Assembly: GCA_050729515.1 (NCBI GenBank) | Contig: JBOHLG010000006.1 | Location: 1 to 64,000, forward strand | Length of the DNA: 64,000 nt | From: Acaudatibacter sp050729515 | Lineage (GTDB): Bacteria > Pseudomonadota > Alphaproteobacteria > Caulobacterales > Caulobacteraceae | Reading direction: 5' to 3' | Shown: positions 8,955 to 16,777 of the stretch, in pieces | Position numbering within the stretch: position 1 is the first letter of the stretch | How the letters are laid out: each line of letters starts with the position of its first letter | Position numbers and translations under genes: made by a program | The notes under the pieces: model-generated | Told to the model about the DNA's origin: nothing | What the model saw: only the letters and a program-made list of their open reading frames with translations | The model's database searches: none

Positions 8955-10819
8955 GCGCGACGGTCATCGAGGAAGACCGCGCCGAGGGCGATGGCGAAGA
9001 AGAGCGTCGCCGCCCCAGGGCCAACCTCGGCACCGCCGACGCCGAGGAGATCTTCGCGGCCTTCGACACCCGGATCCTGCGCCGCTTTGCGGCCTATCTG
9101 AAGCCGCACCGCACCCTCCTCATCTTCGCCCAGGCGGCGGTGCTCGTCGCCTCGATGGCGAGCGTCGGCATCCCCTGGGTGATCGGGGAGATCACCAACG
9201 CCGCGGTCGCCCGCCACATCGGCCGTCTGGAGATGATGGTGGGAGTCTTCGCCGGGCTGATCGTGGTCTCGGTCAGCGCTTCGTTCGTCGATCAGTGGTC
9301 GACCTCGCGCCTCGCCCAGAGGGTGATCTTCGATGTCCGCCGCTCGATGTTCGCCCATTTCCAGGACATCGCCCTCACTTTCCTCGACAAGACCCACGTG
9401 GGCCGGATCATGGCCCGGCTGCAGGGCGACGTGAACGCCCTGCAGGAGTTCCTGGAAAGCTCGACCGGCGCGCTAGGCGATTTCACGACCCTCTTCGGCT
9501 ACACCTTCGTCCTGCTCCTCCTGGACTGGAAGCTGGGCCTCCTCACCCTGGCCACCATTCCGGCCCTGATCGCCGTCCGCGCGGTGTGGCTGCCCCACTC
9601 GAAGAAGACCTTCCGGCGGGCGAGGGACGCCTCCTCGATCGCCAACGGGGCGCTGGCCGAGAACATCAACGGGGTGAGGACGGTGCAGGAGACGCGCCGC
9701 GAAGCGATGAACTTCGACCTCTTCGAGGTGAAGGCGCGGGAGAACTTCGAGGCGGCGGTGGGCTCATCCTGGATGGCCCAGATCATGACTCCCACGGTCG
9801 ACATCCTCACCGGCATCGCCATGGCTTTCATCATCGTAGTGGGCGGCGAGGAGGTGCTGGGGAGCCACCTCAGGATCGGGGTGCTGGTGACCTTCATCCT
9901 CTCGGTGCAGCGTTTCTTCGATCCGGTCCGCATGCTCTCGATGCAATACACGGTGATGCAGAGGGCGATGGCGGCGGGCTATCGCATCTTCGAGGTCCTG
10001 GACGTTCCGGTCACCATCGCCGACCCGAAGGACGCTACCGAGCTTCCCGCCGTCGCCTCGACCATCGAGCTCGACCATGTCACCTTCGGCTACTTCCCCG
10101 GCCGGCCGATCCTCAGGGACGTCAGCCTCAAGGTCGAGCCGCGGCAGGTCGTCGCCCTGGTGGGGCCGACCGGCTCAGGCAAGACCTCGATCACCTCGCT
10201 CGTCCACCGCTTCTACGAGACCGACGAGGGCAGGGTGCTGGTAGGCGGGCGGGACGTGCGCGACGTGAGCCTCGCCTCGCTCGGCCGGGTGGTGGGGATG
10301 GTGCTCCAGGAGCCGTTCCTCTTTTCCGGCACCATCGAGGAAAACATCCGCTACCGCACCGACGCCTCGAGCGAGGAGGTGGTCGCCGCCGCAAAGGCGG
10401 TGAGCGCCCACGAGTTCGTCATGCGCCTGCCCGAGGGTTACGACACCCCTTTGGGCCAGAGGGGCCGCAACATCTCGGTGGGGCAGAGGCAGCTCATCTC
10501 CTTCGCCCGAGCCCTCGTCTCCAATCCGCAGATCCTCATCCTGGATGAGGCCACCGCCAACATCGACAGCTTCACCGAGCAGGCGATCCAGAAGGCGCTC
10601 AAGGTGCTCTTCGCCGGCCGCACCTGCCTGGTCATCGCCCATCGCCTGGCGACGGTGCGCGACGCCGACCGGATCATCGTGCTCGAGGCAGGCCGGATCG
10701 TCGAGGAGGGCCCACACCAAGCCCTTATCGCCGCCGGAGGGCTCTATGCGCGGCTCTACGCGTCGGCTCATGGCTCGTTCGACGACCTCGTCACGGAGGA
10801 CGCCGCCACTGCGACCTGA
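8951..10819 (+). CDS. ABC exporter half-transporter, subunit 2 (catalytic Walker B)
   Basis: 622 aa from a GTG overlapping the stop of subunit 1. The six-helix membrane domain follows an acidic/Arg-rich 40-residue N-terminal tail. The nucleotide-binding domain has Walker A GPTGSGKT at 405-412, a Walker B ILILDEA with the catalytic Glu533, and a deviant signature ISVGQRQ at 508-514 where Gly of SGGQ is Val. This altered signature would face the aspartate-bearing Walker B of subunit 1, while the intact LSGGQ of subunit 1 faces Glu533 here: one degenerate and one catalytic site, as expected for a true heterodimer. Substrate is unknown. Confidence 0.93.
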   Translation: MSATVIEEDRAEGDGEEERRRPRANLGTADAEEIFAAFDTRILRRFAAYLKPHRTLLIFAQAAVLVASMASVGIPWVIGEITNAAVARHIGRLEMMVGVFAGLIVVSVSASFVDQWSTSRLAQRVIFDVRRSMFAHFQDIALTFLDKTHVGRIMARLQGDVNALQEFLESSTGALGDFTTLFGYTFVLLLLDWKLGLLTLATIPALIAVRAVWLPHSKKTFRRARDASSIANGALAENINGVRTVQETRREAMNFDLFEVKARENFEAAVGSSWMAQIMTPTVDILTGIAMAFIIVVGGEEVLGSHLRIGVLVTFILSVQRFFDPVRMLSMQYTVMQRAMAAGYRIFEVLDVPVTIADPKDATELPAVASTIELDHVTFGYFPGRPILRDVSLKVEPRQVVALVGPTGSGKTSITSLVHRFYETDEGRVLVGGRDVRDVSLASLGRVVGMVLQEPFLFSGTIEENIRYRTDASSEEVVAAAKAVSAHEFVMRLPEGYDTPLGQRGRNISVGQRQLISFARALVSNPQILILDEATANIDSFTEQAIQKALKVLFAGRTCLVIAHRLATVRDADRIIVLEAGRIVEEGPHQALIAAGGLYARLYASAHGSFDDLVTEDAATAT

Positions 10820-10895
10820 GCGTCTGGCGAAATCCCGGCTGCAAGGATAAGCTTCACGGTCCGCGGAGTCTCCGTGGCCGTGAAGGGGGAGTGTG

Positions 10896-11591
10896 ATGAT
10901 CGCAGATGTTGGTCGCCGCGCGCCGGTCCTGGCCGCGCTGGCGGCGCTCTCGGTGATCCTGGCCGGGTGCGGGATCAACGCCATCCCGACCAAGCAGCAG
11001 GCGGCGCTCGCCGCCTGGAGCGACGTCCAGACCGACTATCAGCGCCGAGCCGACCTCATCCCCAATCTCGTCCAGACCGTGGCCGGCTTCGCCGCCCAGG
11101 AGCGGACCGTGCTCGTGGAGGTGACCCAGGCCCGGGCCAGCGCCACCCAGGTCAGGGTCGACGCCTCGACCCTCACCAACCCGGCCGCCTTCCGGCAGTA
11201 CGAGCACGCCCAGAACAACCTTTCAGGAGTGCTGGGGCGGCTGATGGCGATCAGCGAGCGCTATCCCGACCTCAAGAGCGACCAGAACTTCCTTGCTCTC
11301 CAGGCCCAGCTCGAGGGCACCGAGAACCGCATCGCCATCGCGAGGCGCGACTACAACGAGGCCGTGAGGGACTATAACACCTCGCTGATCACCTTCCCGA
11401 GCGAGATCTGGGCCAACACCGTTTACAGCGCCGACAAGCCGATGGCCTTCTTCACCGCCAGCGCTGGCGCAGAAGTCGCGCCGACCGTCCACTTCAACAT
11501 CGCCCCGGCCGCTCCGGCCGCCGCCCCGCCCGCTTCGCAGGGCGCGCCCCCGCCCCCGGCTTCGCCGCCGAGCCCGGGCGCGGCTCCGTGA
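10896..11591 (+). CDS. lemA: LemA family lipoprotein
   Basis: 231 aa from the ATG at 10896 (a GTG immediately before it is equally possible; the ribosome site is AAGGGGGAG). A signal peptide ends in a lipobox LAGC, so the mature protein is probably a lipoprotein. The LemA signature follows: WSDVQTDYQRRADLIPNLVQTV, then a long helical bundle with NNLSGVLGRLMAISERYPDLKSDQNF and RRDYNEAVRDYN, ending in a Pro/Ala tail. LemA proteins are helical envelope proteins of uncertain role, often next to TPM proteins, as here. First gene of a three-gene operon; the stop overlaps the next start (GTGA). Confidence 0.9.
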   Translation: MIADVGRRAPVLAALAALSVILAGCGINAIPTKQQAALAAWSDVQTDYQRRADLIPNLVQTVAGFAAQERTVLVEVTQARASATQVRVDASTLTNPAAFRQYEHAQNNLSGVLGRLMAISERYPDLKSDQNFLALQAQLEGTENRIAIARRDYNEAVRDYNTSLITFPSEIWANTVYSADKPMAFFTASAGAEVAPTVHFNIAPAAPAAAPPASQGAPPPPASPPSPGAAP

Positions 11592-12394
11592 ACTCAATCG
11601 GGAAAGTCCTGGCCGGCCTCTTCGCCGTCTTCCTTTTCGCCTTCGCCGCCCAGGCGGCGCCGACCTTCCCACCCCTGACCGGCCGGGTGGTCGATGACGC
11701 CCACGTCCTTTCCCAGCAGACCCAGGATCAGCTCACCAGCGAGCTCGCCTCTCTGGAAGCCAAGACCAGTCGCCAGCTGGTGGTGGTCACTCTTCCGGGT
11801 CTCCAGGGCTATCCCATCGAGGACTACGGCTATCAACTCCTCCGGACCTGGGGGATCGGCCAGAAGAAGCTCGATAACGGGGCGCTTTTCATCATCGTCC
11901 CGTCGGCGAGGCAGGTCCGGATCGAGGTCGGCTATGGGCTGGAGCCCATCCTCACCGATGCTCTTTCCAGCGTCATCCTCAATAGCGTGGTGGTGCCGAA
12001 GTTCCGCGCCGGCGACGTCCAGGGCGGCATCGTCGCCGGGACCGATGAGATCGTCCAGCAGCTCTCGTCCGATCCCAGCGCCGCCGAGGCGAGGGTCGCC
12101 CAGGCCGAACAGCGCGCCCAGGCGCGGGGCTCCTCTGCGACGCCGATCCGGGCGCTCATTCCCTTCCTCTTCATCATCCTCATCCTCGTCTCCTCGATCT
12201 TCCGCGGCGGACGAGGCGGCGGCCTCGGCTGGTTCCTGCCGATGATGATCCTTGGCGGCATGGGCCGCGGTTGGGGCGGCGGAGGCGGCGGGGGATTTGG
12301 AGGCGGCGGGGGATTTGGAGGCGGCGGATTCGGCGGCGGCTTCTCAGGCGGAGGCGGGTCGGGAGGGGGCGGGGGGGCCTCGGCGGGATGGTGA
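11588..12394 (+). CDS. TPM-domain (YgcG-type) membrane protein with Gly-rich tail
   Basis: 268 aa. A signal peptide (cleaved near AQAAP) is followed by the TPM domain: LTGRVVDDAHVLS, LVVVTLPGLQGY, DNGALFIIVPSARQVRIEVGYGLEPILTD. A membrane helix (about 181-197, IPFLFIILILVSSIF) leads to an extremely Gly-rich cytoplasmic tail with GGGGFGGG repeats. The family (also called Psb32/MOLO-1 fold) acts in membrane-protein quality control or assembly in some bacteria and plants; the role here is not known. Translationally coupled to lemA upstream; the next TPM gene starts four bases after its stop. Confidence 0.9.
   Translation: MNSIGKVLAGLFAVFLFAFAAQAAPTFPPLTGRVVDDAHVLSQQTQDQLTSELASLEAKTSRQLVVVTLPGLQGYPIEDYGYQLLRTWGIGQKKLDNGALFIIVPSARQVRIEVGYGLEPILTDALSSVILNSVVVPKFRAGDVQGGIVAGTDEIVQQLSSDPSAAEARVAQAEQRAQARGSSATPIRALIPFLFIILILVSSIFRGGRGGGLGWFLPMMILGGMGRGWGGGGGGGFGGGGGFGGGGFGGGFSGGGGSGGGGGASAGW
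12283..12318 (+). repeat. Perfect 18-bp tandem duplication coding the Gly-Phe tail
   Basis: Two identical 18-bp units (12283-12300 and 12301-12318) encode the GGGGFG repeats of the TPM protein tail, followed by a diverged third copy. In-frame unit length means copy-number change would only lengthen or shorten the tail. Confidence 0.8.
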
Positions 12395-12398
12395 GGCC

Positions 12399-13085
12399 AT
12401 GCTGAGCCGACTCGACGAGAAGAGGATCGCGGAGGCGGTGGAAAAGGCGGAGAGGGCGACCTCCGGCGAGATCGTCTGCGCGCTTTCCAACGAGGCCTCC
12501 AGCTATCGAGAGGTGCCGCTCGCCTGGGCCGCCGCGATCGCACTGGGCGCCCCGCCGATCGCCCTCGCCTTCGGGGCCGATCCACTGAGGCTTTCGATGG
12601 GCGCGGGGGCTTGGCTGGCCGCCCAGGGCGCCTCGCTTCAGAGCCAGATCGCCATGGCGCTCGGGGCCTTCGCCGTCACCCAGATCGTTCTTTTCGCGCT
12701 CGTCGCCCTCTTCGTCGCCATTCCGCCGATCCGGCGGATCGCGACCCCGCGGGCGCTCAAGCGTCACCGGGTGGCGAGGGCCGCCCATCACCAGTTCGCC
12801 GCCATCGCCGCCCACGCCAAGCAGAGCGAAACCGGGGTGCTGATCTTCGTCGCCCTCGCCGACCGCCAAGTCCAGATCCTCGCCGACGCCGCCATCCACC
12901 AGCGCTGCGGCGAGAACCCCTGGCGAGAGGCCGCGGCCTCCATCGCCCGGGCCATGAAGGGCGGGGCCGACCCGACCTCTGGAATCGTCAGGGCGATCGA
13001 GATCTGCGGGGCGGCGCTCGCCGAACATTTCCCCTCCAGCGGCCGCCCGGGCGAGCGCTTCTCCGCAAAGCCGCTCGAGGTCTGA
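12399..13085 (+). CDS. TPM-domain membrane protein (second of the operon)
   Basis: 228 aa from the ATG at 12399, which has GAGG five bases upstream; the longer open frame from 12252 is the out-of-frame reading of the Gly-rich tail. Features: EKAERATSGEIVCALS at the start (TPM strand 1), two predicted membrane segments (about 43-62 and 83-110), then ETGVLIFVALADRQVQILADAAIHQRCG, the core of the short TPM variant seen in alphaproteobacterial LemA operons. No signal peptide. Probably forms an envelope complex with the LemA and the first TPM protein (inference from conserved gene order). Confidence 0.88.
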   Translation: MLSRLDEKRIAEAVEKAERATSGEIVCALSNEASSYREVPLAWAAAIALGAPPIALAFGADPLRLSMGAGAWLAAQGASLQSQIAMALGAFAVTQIVLFALVALFVAIPPIRRIATPRALKRHRVARAAHHQFAAIAAHAKQSETGVLIFVALADRQVQILADAAIHQRCGENPWREAAASIARAMKGGADPTSGIVRAIEICGAALAEHFPSSGRPGERFSAKPLEV

Positions 13086-13210
13086 GCCTCCATACGACCG
13101 GCCGAGCTCCGATCGGGGCCAGATCAAGAATTCCCGTTCGTTGGGTCACCCAGAGCCAACCAAGCCGCCCGCTCGGGATGTGAGCGGCGTCGAATTAGGC
13201 TGCCTTGCGA

Positions 13211-13240
13211 TTGACCCGCATTCTCGGTAGCTGATATGCG
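13211..13240 (+). promoter_or_regulatory. Candidate sigma-70 type promoter for the 13270 gene
   Basis: TTGACC at 13211-13216 and TATGCG at 13235-13240 are separated by 18 bp and lie 30 bp before the start codon of the predicted outer-membrane protein, followed by a GGGAGGGG ribosome site. Fit to consensus is moderate. Confidence 0.35.
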
Positions 13241-13269
13241 AATGCGTCGCAACAGCGCGGGGAGGGGAC

Positions 13270-14028
13270 ATGAGGGCGATCTTCGGGAGAGCCGTGGCGA
13301 CGACGGCCGTGATTCTCGGGGCGACCCATGCCGCGAGGGCCGATCCGCGTCTCGATGAAAGAGTCTACGGGCCTTACGTCGAACAGGGGGTCGGTGAGAT
13401 CGAGGCCCGTCAAGGCGACGAACTGGGGGGTCCGCTCGGTGGCGCCGAGGCGACGGTGATCGAGGCCGAGTACGGCTTCGGCCGCATCAGCTTGGCGGCC
13501 GTGGAGGCCCTCTCGCGTGCGCCGTCCGGACCTATGGCGCCGGCGAGTCTCGGTTTTGAAGCCAAAGCTTATCTCGGCCGGATTCCGGGGGTAGGTTTGG
13601 ACGCCGGCCTCTATGCCGAATATGGCGCGGGCCTGAACGGAGCGGCGGATTCGCTCGAGGCCAAGCTCCTCCTGGCCAAGCGCGCCGGCCGCTTCGATGC
13701 CCGCTTCAACCTCATAGCTGAACGTCCACTCGGTGTTCCCGCGGGCCAGGGCTACGCGAGCTGGGGTTGGGCCGCTTCCGCCACCTGGCGTGTGGCCGGA
13801 CGCCTGAAGGTCGGAGGCGAGGCGTTTGGCGATCTTGGGTCCGACCGGGCGTTTCTCGGCCGGAAGGGCGCCTACGCGGGCCCCGTGGTCAAATGGGAGT
13901 TCCAACCGCGGCGCTGGCCGGCGAAGATCGGACTGGAAGCTGGCTGGCTCGCCGCCGCGGGCGCAGATCGCCGCGAAGGTGCGTCACAGGTGCGTTTCGG
14001 TCTTGAGATCGAGCGGAAGTTCCGCTGA
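13270..14028 (+). CDS. Predicted outer-membrane beta-barrel protein of unknown function
   Basis: 252 aa. A signal peptide (RAVATTAVILGATHAARA) precedes a mature part with alternating hydrophobic/polar strands, many aromatic and glycine residues (EAEYGFGRISLAAVE; GLDAGLYAEYGAGLNG; YASWGWAASATWRVAG) and a C-terminal strand ending in Arg-Lys-Phe-Arg (FGLEIERKFR). This looks like a small barrel exposed to the periplasm or outer membrane. The ribosome site GGGAGGGG is strong. The similarly long minus-strand frame over the same region is a shadow without a signal or start site. No family name recognised; single-gene unit convergent with the hydratase gene, only 4 bp away. Confidence 0.7.
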   Translation: MRAIFGRAVATTAVILGATHAARADPRLDERVYGPYVEQGVGEIEARQGDELGGPLGGAEATVIEAEYGFGRISLAAVEALSRAPSGPMAPASLGFEAKAYLGRIPGVGLDAGLYAEYGAGLNGAADSLEAKLLLAKRAGRFDARFNLIAERPLGVPAGQGYASWGWAASATWRVAGRLKVGGEAFGDLGSDRAFLGRKGAYAGPVVKWEFQPRRWPAKIGLEAGWLAAAGADRREGASQVRFGLEIERKFR

Positions 14029-14032
14029 TTTC

Positions 14033-14806
14033 TCACCGCCCTTTGAAGATTGGCGCACGCTTCTCCACGAAGGCGCGGAACGCCTCGCGGGAGTCCTCGC
14101 TGGCGCCCAAGCCCTGGTGGCGCTCGGTCTCCGTCGCGATGAAGTCGGCAAGCCCAAGCCGCTCGGCGTCGAGGAAGTTGGCTTTCATCGTCTTGAGCGC
14201 CAGCGGCGCGGCCGAGGCGAGGCGCTGCTCGATGGCGGCGATCTCGCCCTCGAAGGCGTCGGCGGCGAACATCCTGGAGACAAGGCCGATGCGCGCCGCT
14301 TCGGCAGCGTCGAACTTGCCGGGGAGGAAGTAGAGCTCGCGAGCCTTCGAGGCGCCGAGGATGCGCGGAAGAAGCCAGGGTCCTCCCATGTCTCCGGAGA
14401 GGCCGACGCCCAGGAACGCGGAGTTGAACCTCGCCGTCTCGTCGCAATAGCGCAGGTCGCAGGCCGCCGCCCATCCCAGTCCCGCGCCGGCGCAGGCGCC
14501 CCGAATGGCGGCAAGGGTGACGATCGGCGCCTCGTGAAGGAGGACGCTGATCGTGAACTCTTCCGGATCGGATCTCTCCGCGCCGCCGCCGGCGTAATGC
14601 TTCACGTCGGCCCCCGGGCAGAAGTCGCCGCCGGCGCCGGCGAGCGTCAGCACCCGCAAGGACTTGTCCGCGGCGGCGTCCTTTACGGCCTCGAAGAGCT
14701 CGGCGAGCAGCTTGGGGGTGATGCCGTTGCGGCTCTCGGGCCGGTTGAGGGTGAGGCGGCCGACCGCGCCCGCCTTGTCATAGAGGATGGTCTCGTAAGC
14801 GCCCAT
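14033..14806 (-). CDS. Enoyl-CoA hydratase/isomerase family protein
   Basis: 257 aa. The crotonase fold is clear: RLTLNRPESRNGITPKL, the oxyanion-hole segment GAGGDFCPGADVKHY and IRGACAGAGLGWAAACDLRYC, then FNSAFLGVGLSGDMGGPWLLPRILG. The acidic residues of classical hydratases (Glu144/Glu164 of the rat enzyme) are not obvious: the second sits in a Gly-Leu-Ser-Gly-Asp context, so an isomerase or other crotonase reaction is possible. A GGGAGGAGC ribosome site precedes the ATG. It lies just downstream of tadC on the same strand and may be read through, but its function is unrelated to pili. Confidence 0.9.
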   Translation of the reverse strand: MGAYETILYDKAGAVGRLTLNRPESRNGITPKLLAELFEAVKDAAADKSLRVLTLAGAGGDFCPGADVKHYAGGGAERSDPEEFTISVLLHEAPIVTLAAIRGACAGAGLGWAAACDLRYCDETARFNSAFLGVGLSGDMGGPWLLPRILGASKARELYFLPGKFDAAEAARIGLVSRMFAADAFEGEIAAIEQRLASAAPLALKTMKANFLDAERLGLADFIATETERHQGLGASEDSREAFRAFVEKRAPIFKGR

Positions 14807-14840
14807 GGCCGCTCCTCCCTCGCTCGCGCACGGCCCGATC

Positions 14841-15782
14841 CTAATTGTGCAGGAGCGTCTTGGCGATGTGGTAGGCGGCGGGAAGGATGAGCACCCCCAG
14901 GAGGCAGGGGAAGATGAACAGAATGAGCGGGATCATCATCTTGGCCGGCAAAGCCATGGCCTTCTCCTCGGCCTTCAGCATGCGCTTGGCGCGCATGTCG
15001 TCGGAGAAGATCGCCAGGGTTTCCCCGAGACTCGTTCCCATCTCCTCGGCCTGGCGCAGCATGGTCGCCAGCGACTTCGCCTCCTCTATGCCGAGACGGT
15101 CGGCGAGCGCGGTCCAGGCCTCCTTGCGTGAGCGGCCGGCGCGCAGCTCCAGGGTGAGGAACTTCAGATGGGCGGCGAGATTGGGATAGCGCCTGGCGAG
15201 CTCTTCGGTCACCCGGTTTACCGCCGCGTCGAGCGAAAGGCCGGCCTCGACCGAGGCGACCAGGAGATCGAGAAGGTCGGGAAAGCCGTCGCGGTATTCG
15301 CGCTCCAGGCGAAGGCGGCGGCGCTTGACCACCTGGTCGGGACCCAGCAGGGCGGCGACGGAAAAGGCGGCGGCGACCAGCATGGCGCCGGCGCCGCCGG
15401 CCTCGAGGGCCCAGGGAATAGTGAGCACGGTGGCCCCAATGGCGATGATCATCGCCGCCGCGCGCGCGCCCAGATAGATGGCCACCGCCTCGCGGTTGAA
15501 GAAGCCGGCCTGGACAAGCTTAGCGCGCAGGGCCGAAAGTTTGGAAGGATCGGTGATCGCCATCCTGTGGCCAAGCTGCTGGATGCCGCTCATCAGGCCC
15601 GCGGCGCCGGGAAGACCCAGGCCCTCGGCGCTCCCTCCGCCGGTCTCTCCGGCCAGCCTGGCGCGCCGTCGCTGCGAGGCCGCCGCCTGGCGAATGAGGA
15701 CGAAGCTTCCCCCGCTCACCACCAGGGCGATGAAGAGCGTCGCGAGGAGACCGAGATCGCCTTGAAGCGAAGCGGGATTCAT
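14841..15782 (-). CDS. tadC: Tad pilus inner-membrane platform protein TadC
   Basis: 313 aa, type II secretion F-domain protein. An N-terminal helix (LLATLFIALVVSGGSFVLI), two central membrane helices, a cytoplasmic helical domain with FPDLLDLLVASVEAGLSLDAAVNRV and EEAKSLATMLRQAEEMGTSLGETL, and a final membrane segment near PLILFIFPCLLGVLILPAAY fit TadC. It should pair with TadB to form the inner-membrane platform driven by the CpaF ATPase. AAGGAG lies upstream of its ATG. Last gene of the cpaB-C-E-F-tadB-C operon. Confidence 0.92.
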   Translation of the reverse strand: MNPASLQGDLGLLATLFIALVVSGGSFVLIRQAAASQRRRARLAGETGGGSAEGLGLPGAAGLMSGIQQLGHRMAITDPSKLSALRAKLVQAGFFNREAVAIYLGARAAAMIIAIGATVLTIPWALEAGGAGAMLVAAAFSVAALLGPDQVVKRRRLRLEREYRDGFPDLLDLLVASVEAGLSLDAAVNRVTEELARRYPNLAAHLKFLTLELRAGRSRKEAWTALADRLGIEEAKSLATMLRQAEEMGTSLGETLAIFSDDMRAKRMLKAEEKAMALPAKMMIPLILFIFPCLLGVLILPAAYHIAKTLLHN

Positions 15783-15798
15783 CTTCGGCGCCGCTCCT

Positions 15799-16770
15799 TC
15801 AGATCCGCATGTCGATCATGCGGCGCATGACGAGATTGCCGAGGAACATCCAGCCGCCCATCAGAGACAGGCCGATCTGGATCGGGCGCTTGCCGATGAC
15901 GTCGCCATAGAAGTGCGGGCTCAACACGGTCAGCATCACGAAGACGGCGATCGGGGCGCTGGTGAGGATGATCGCCGAGGTCTTTCCTTCCGATGCCGCG
16001 GCCTTGATTTTCAGGCGCATCTTCAGGCGTTCGCGCACGGTATGGGCGACCATCTTGAGGAGCCCCGTGAGATTGCCGCCCGAGCGCTCCTGCAAGCGGA
16101 TGGTGGCCGCGAAGAGGTCGATATCCGGATGCCTGCAGCGATCGGCGATGCGGGCCACCGCCTGTTCGAGGGTGGCGCCATAGGCGATCTCGTCTGCGGC
16201 CATGCCGAACTCCGAGCCCAGCGGATCGGGAAGCTCGCGGCCGACCAGTGAAACGGCGGTGGGGACCGGATGGCCGGCCTCCAGCGAGCGGACGATGACC
16301 TCCAGGGCGCCGGGCAACTGGAGGGCGATCTTCTTGGCCCGCCTGCCGGCGAGGAACTTCAGAGCGGCGAAGGCGGCGAAGGGGGGGACGATGATGCCGG
16401 CGACCAAGGCGAAGAGGAAGCTCTTGGAGACCATCAGGACCGTGACGGCGAGCCCAACGGCGAAAGCCGCCCCGATCGCGGCCCAGCGCCTGGGTTGGAA
16501 CTCCAGGCCCGAGCGCACCAGGAGATCGGCCAGCGGCGCCCAAGAAAGGAGGGATTCGCCCTGTTCGTTGAAGCCGCGCTGCTTGCGCAGCTCAATGACC
16601 AGCTCCGAGAGCGAAGAGGTCTTGTCGGCGACCTTGAGCCGCTTATTCACCGCCCTTTTGGCTTGGCCGACCGAAAGTAGGCCGGCGGCGGCCTGGGCGA
16701 TGGAGAAGACGGCCGCGAAGAGGAGGACCAGGAACGCCATCTTCGGGTCGATGGCCAGGGCCAGTATCAT
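15799..16770 (-). CDS. tadB: Tad pilus inner-membrane platform protein TadB
   Basis: 323 aa from the ATG at 16770 (a TTG codon directly before it is in frame). Two membrane segments (about 4-25 and 90-125), then the F domain with LPGALEVIVRSLEAGHPVPTAV, DLFAATIRLQERSGGNLTGLL and a C-terminal pair of helices (TSAIILTSAPIAVFVMLTVLS). Works with TadC as platform for pilin assembly. Starts 8 bp after the cpaF stop and is followed by tadC after 16 bp. Confidence 0.92.
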   Translation of the reverse strand: MILALAIDPKMAFLVLLFAAVFSIAQAAAGLLSVGQAKRAVNKRLKVADKTSSLSELVIELRKQRGFNEQGESLLSWAPLADLLVRSGLEFQPRRWAAIGAAFAVGLAVTVLMVSKSFLFALVAGIIVPPFAAFAALKFLAGRRAKKIALQLPGALEVIVRSLEAGHPVPTAVSLVGRELPDPLGSEFGMAADEIAYGATLEQAVARIADRCRHPDIDLFAATIRLQERSGGNLTGLLKMVAHTVRERLKMRLKIKAAASEGKTSAIILTSAPIAVFVMLTVLSPHFYGDVIGKRPIQIGLSLMGGWMFLGNLVMRRMIDMRI

Positions 16771-16777
16771 CAAAGAC

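Noticed and set aside
13195..13905. 236-aa minus-strand frame opposite the predicted outer-membrane protein
   Set aside because: The plus-strand frame has signal peptide, promoter-like boxes and ribosome site; the minus frame has none.
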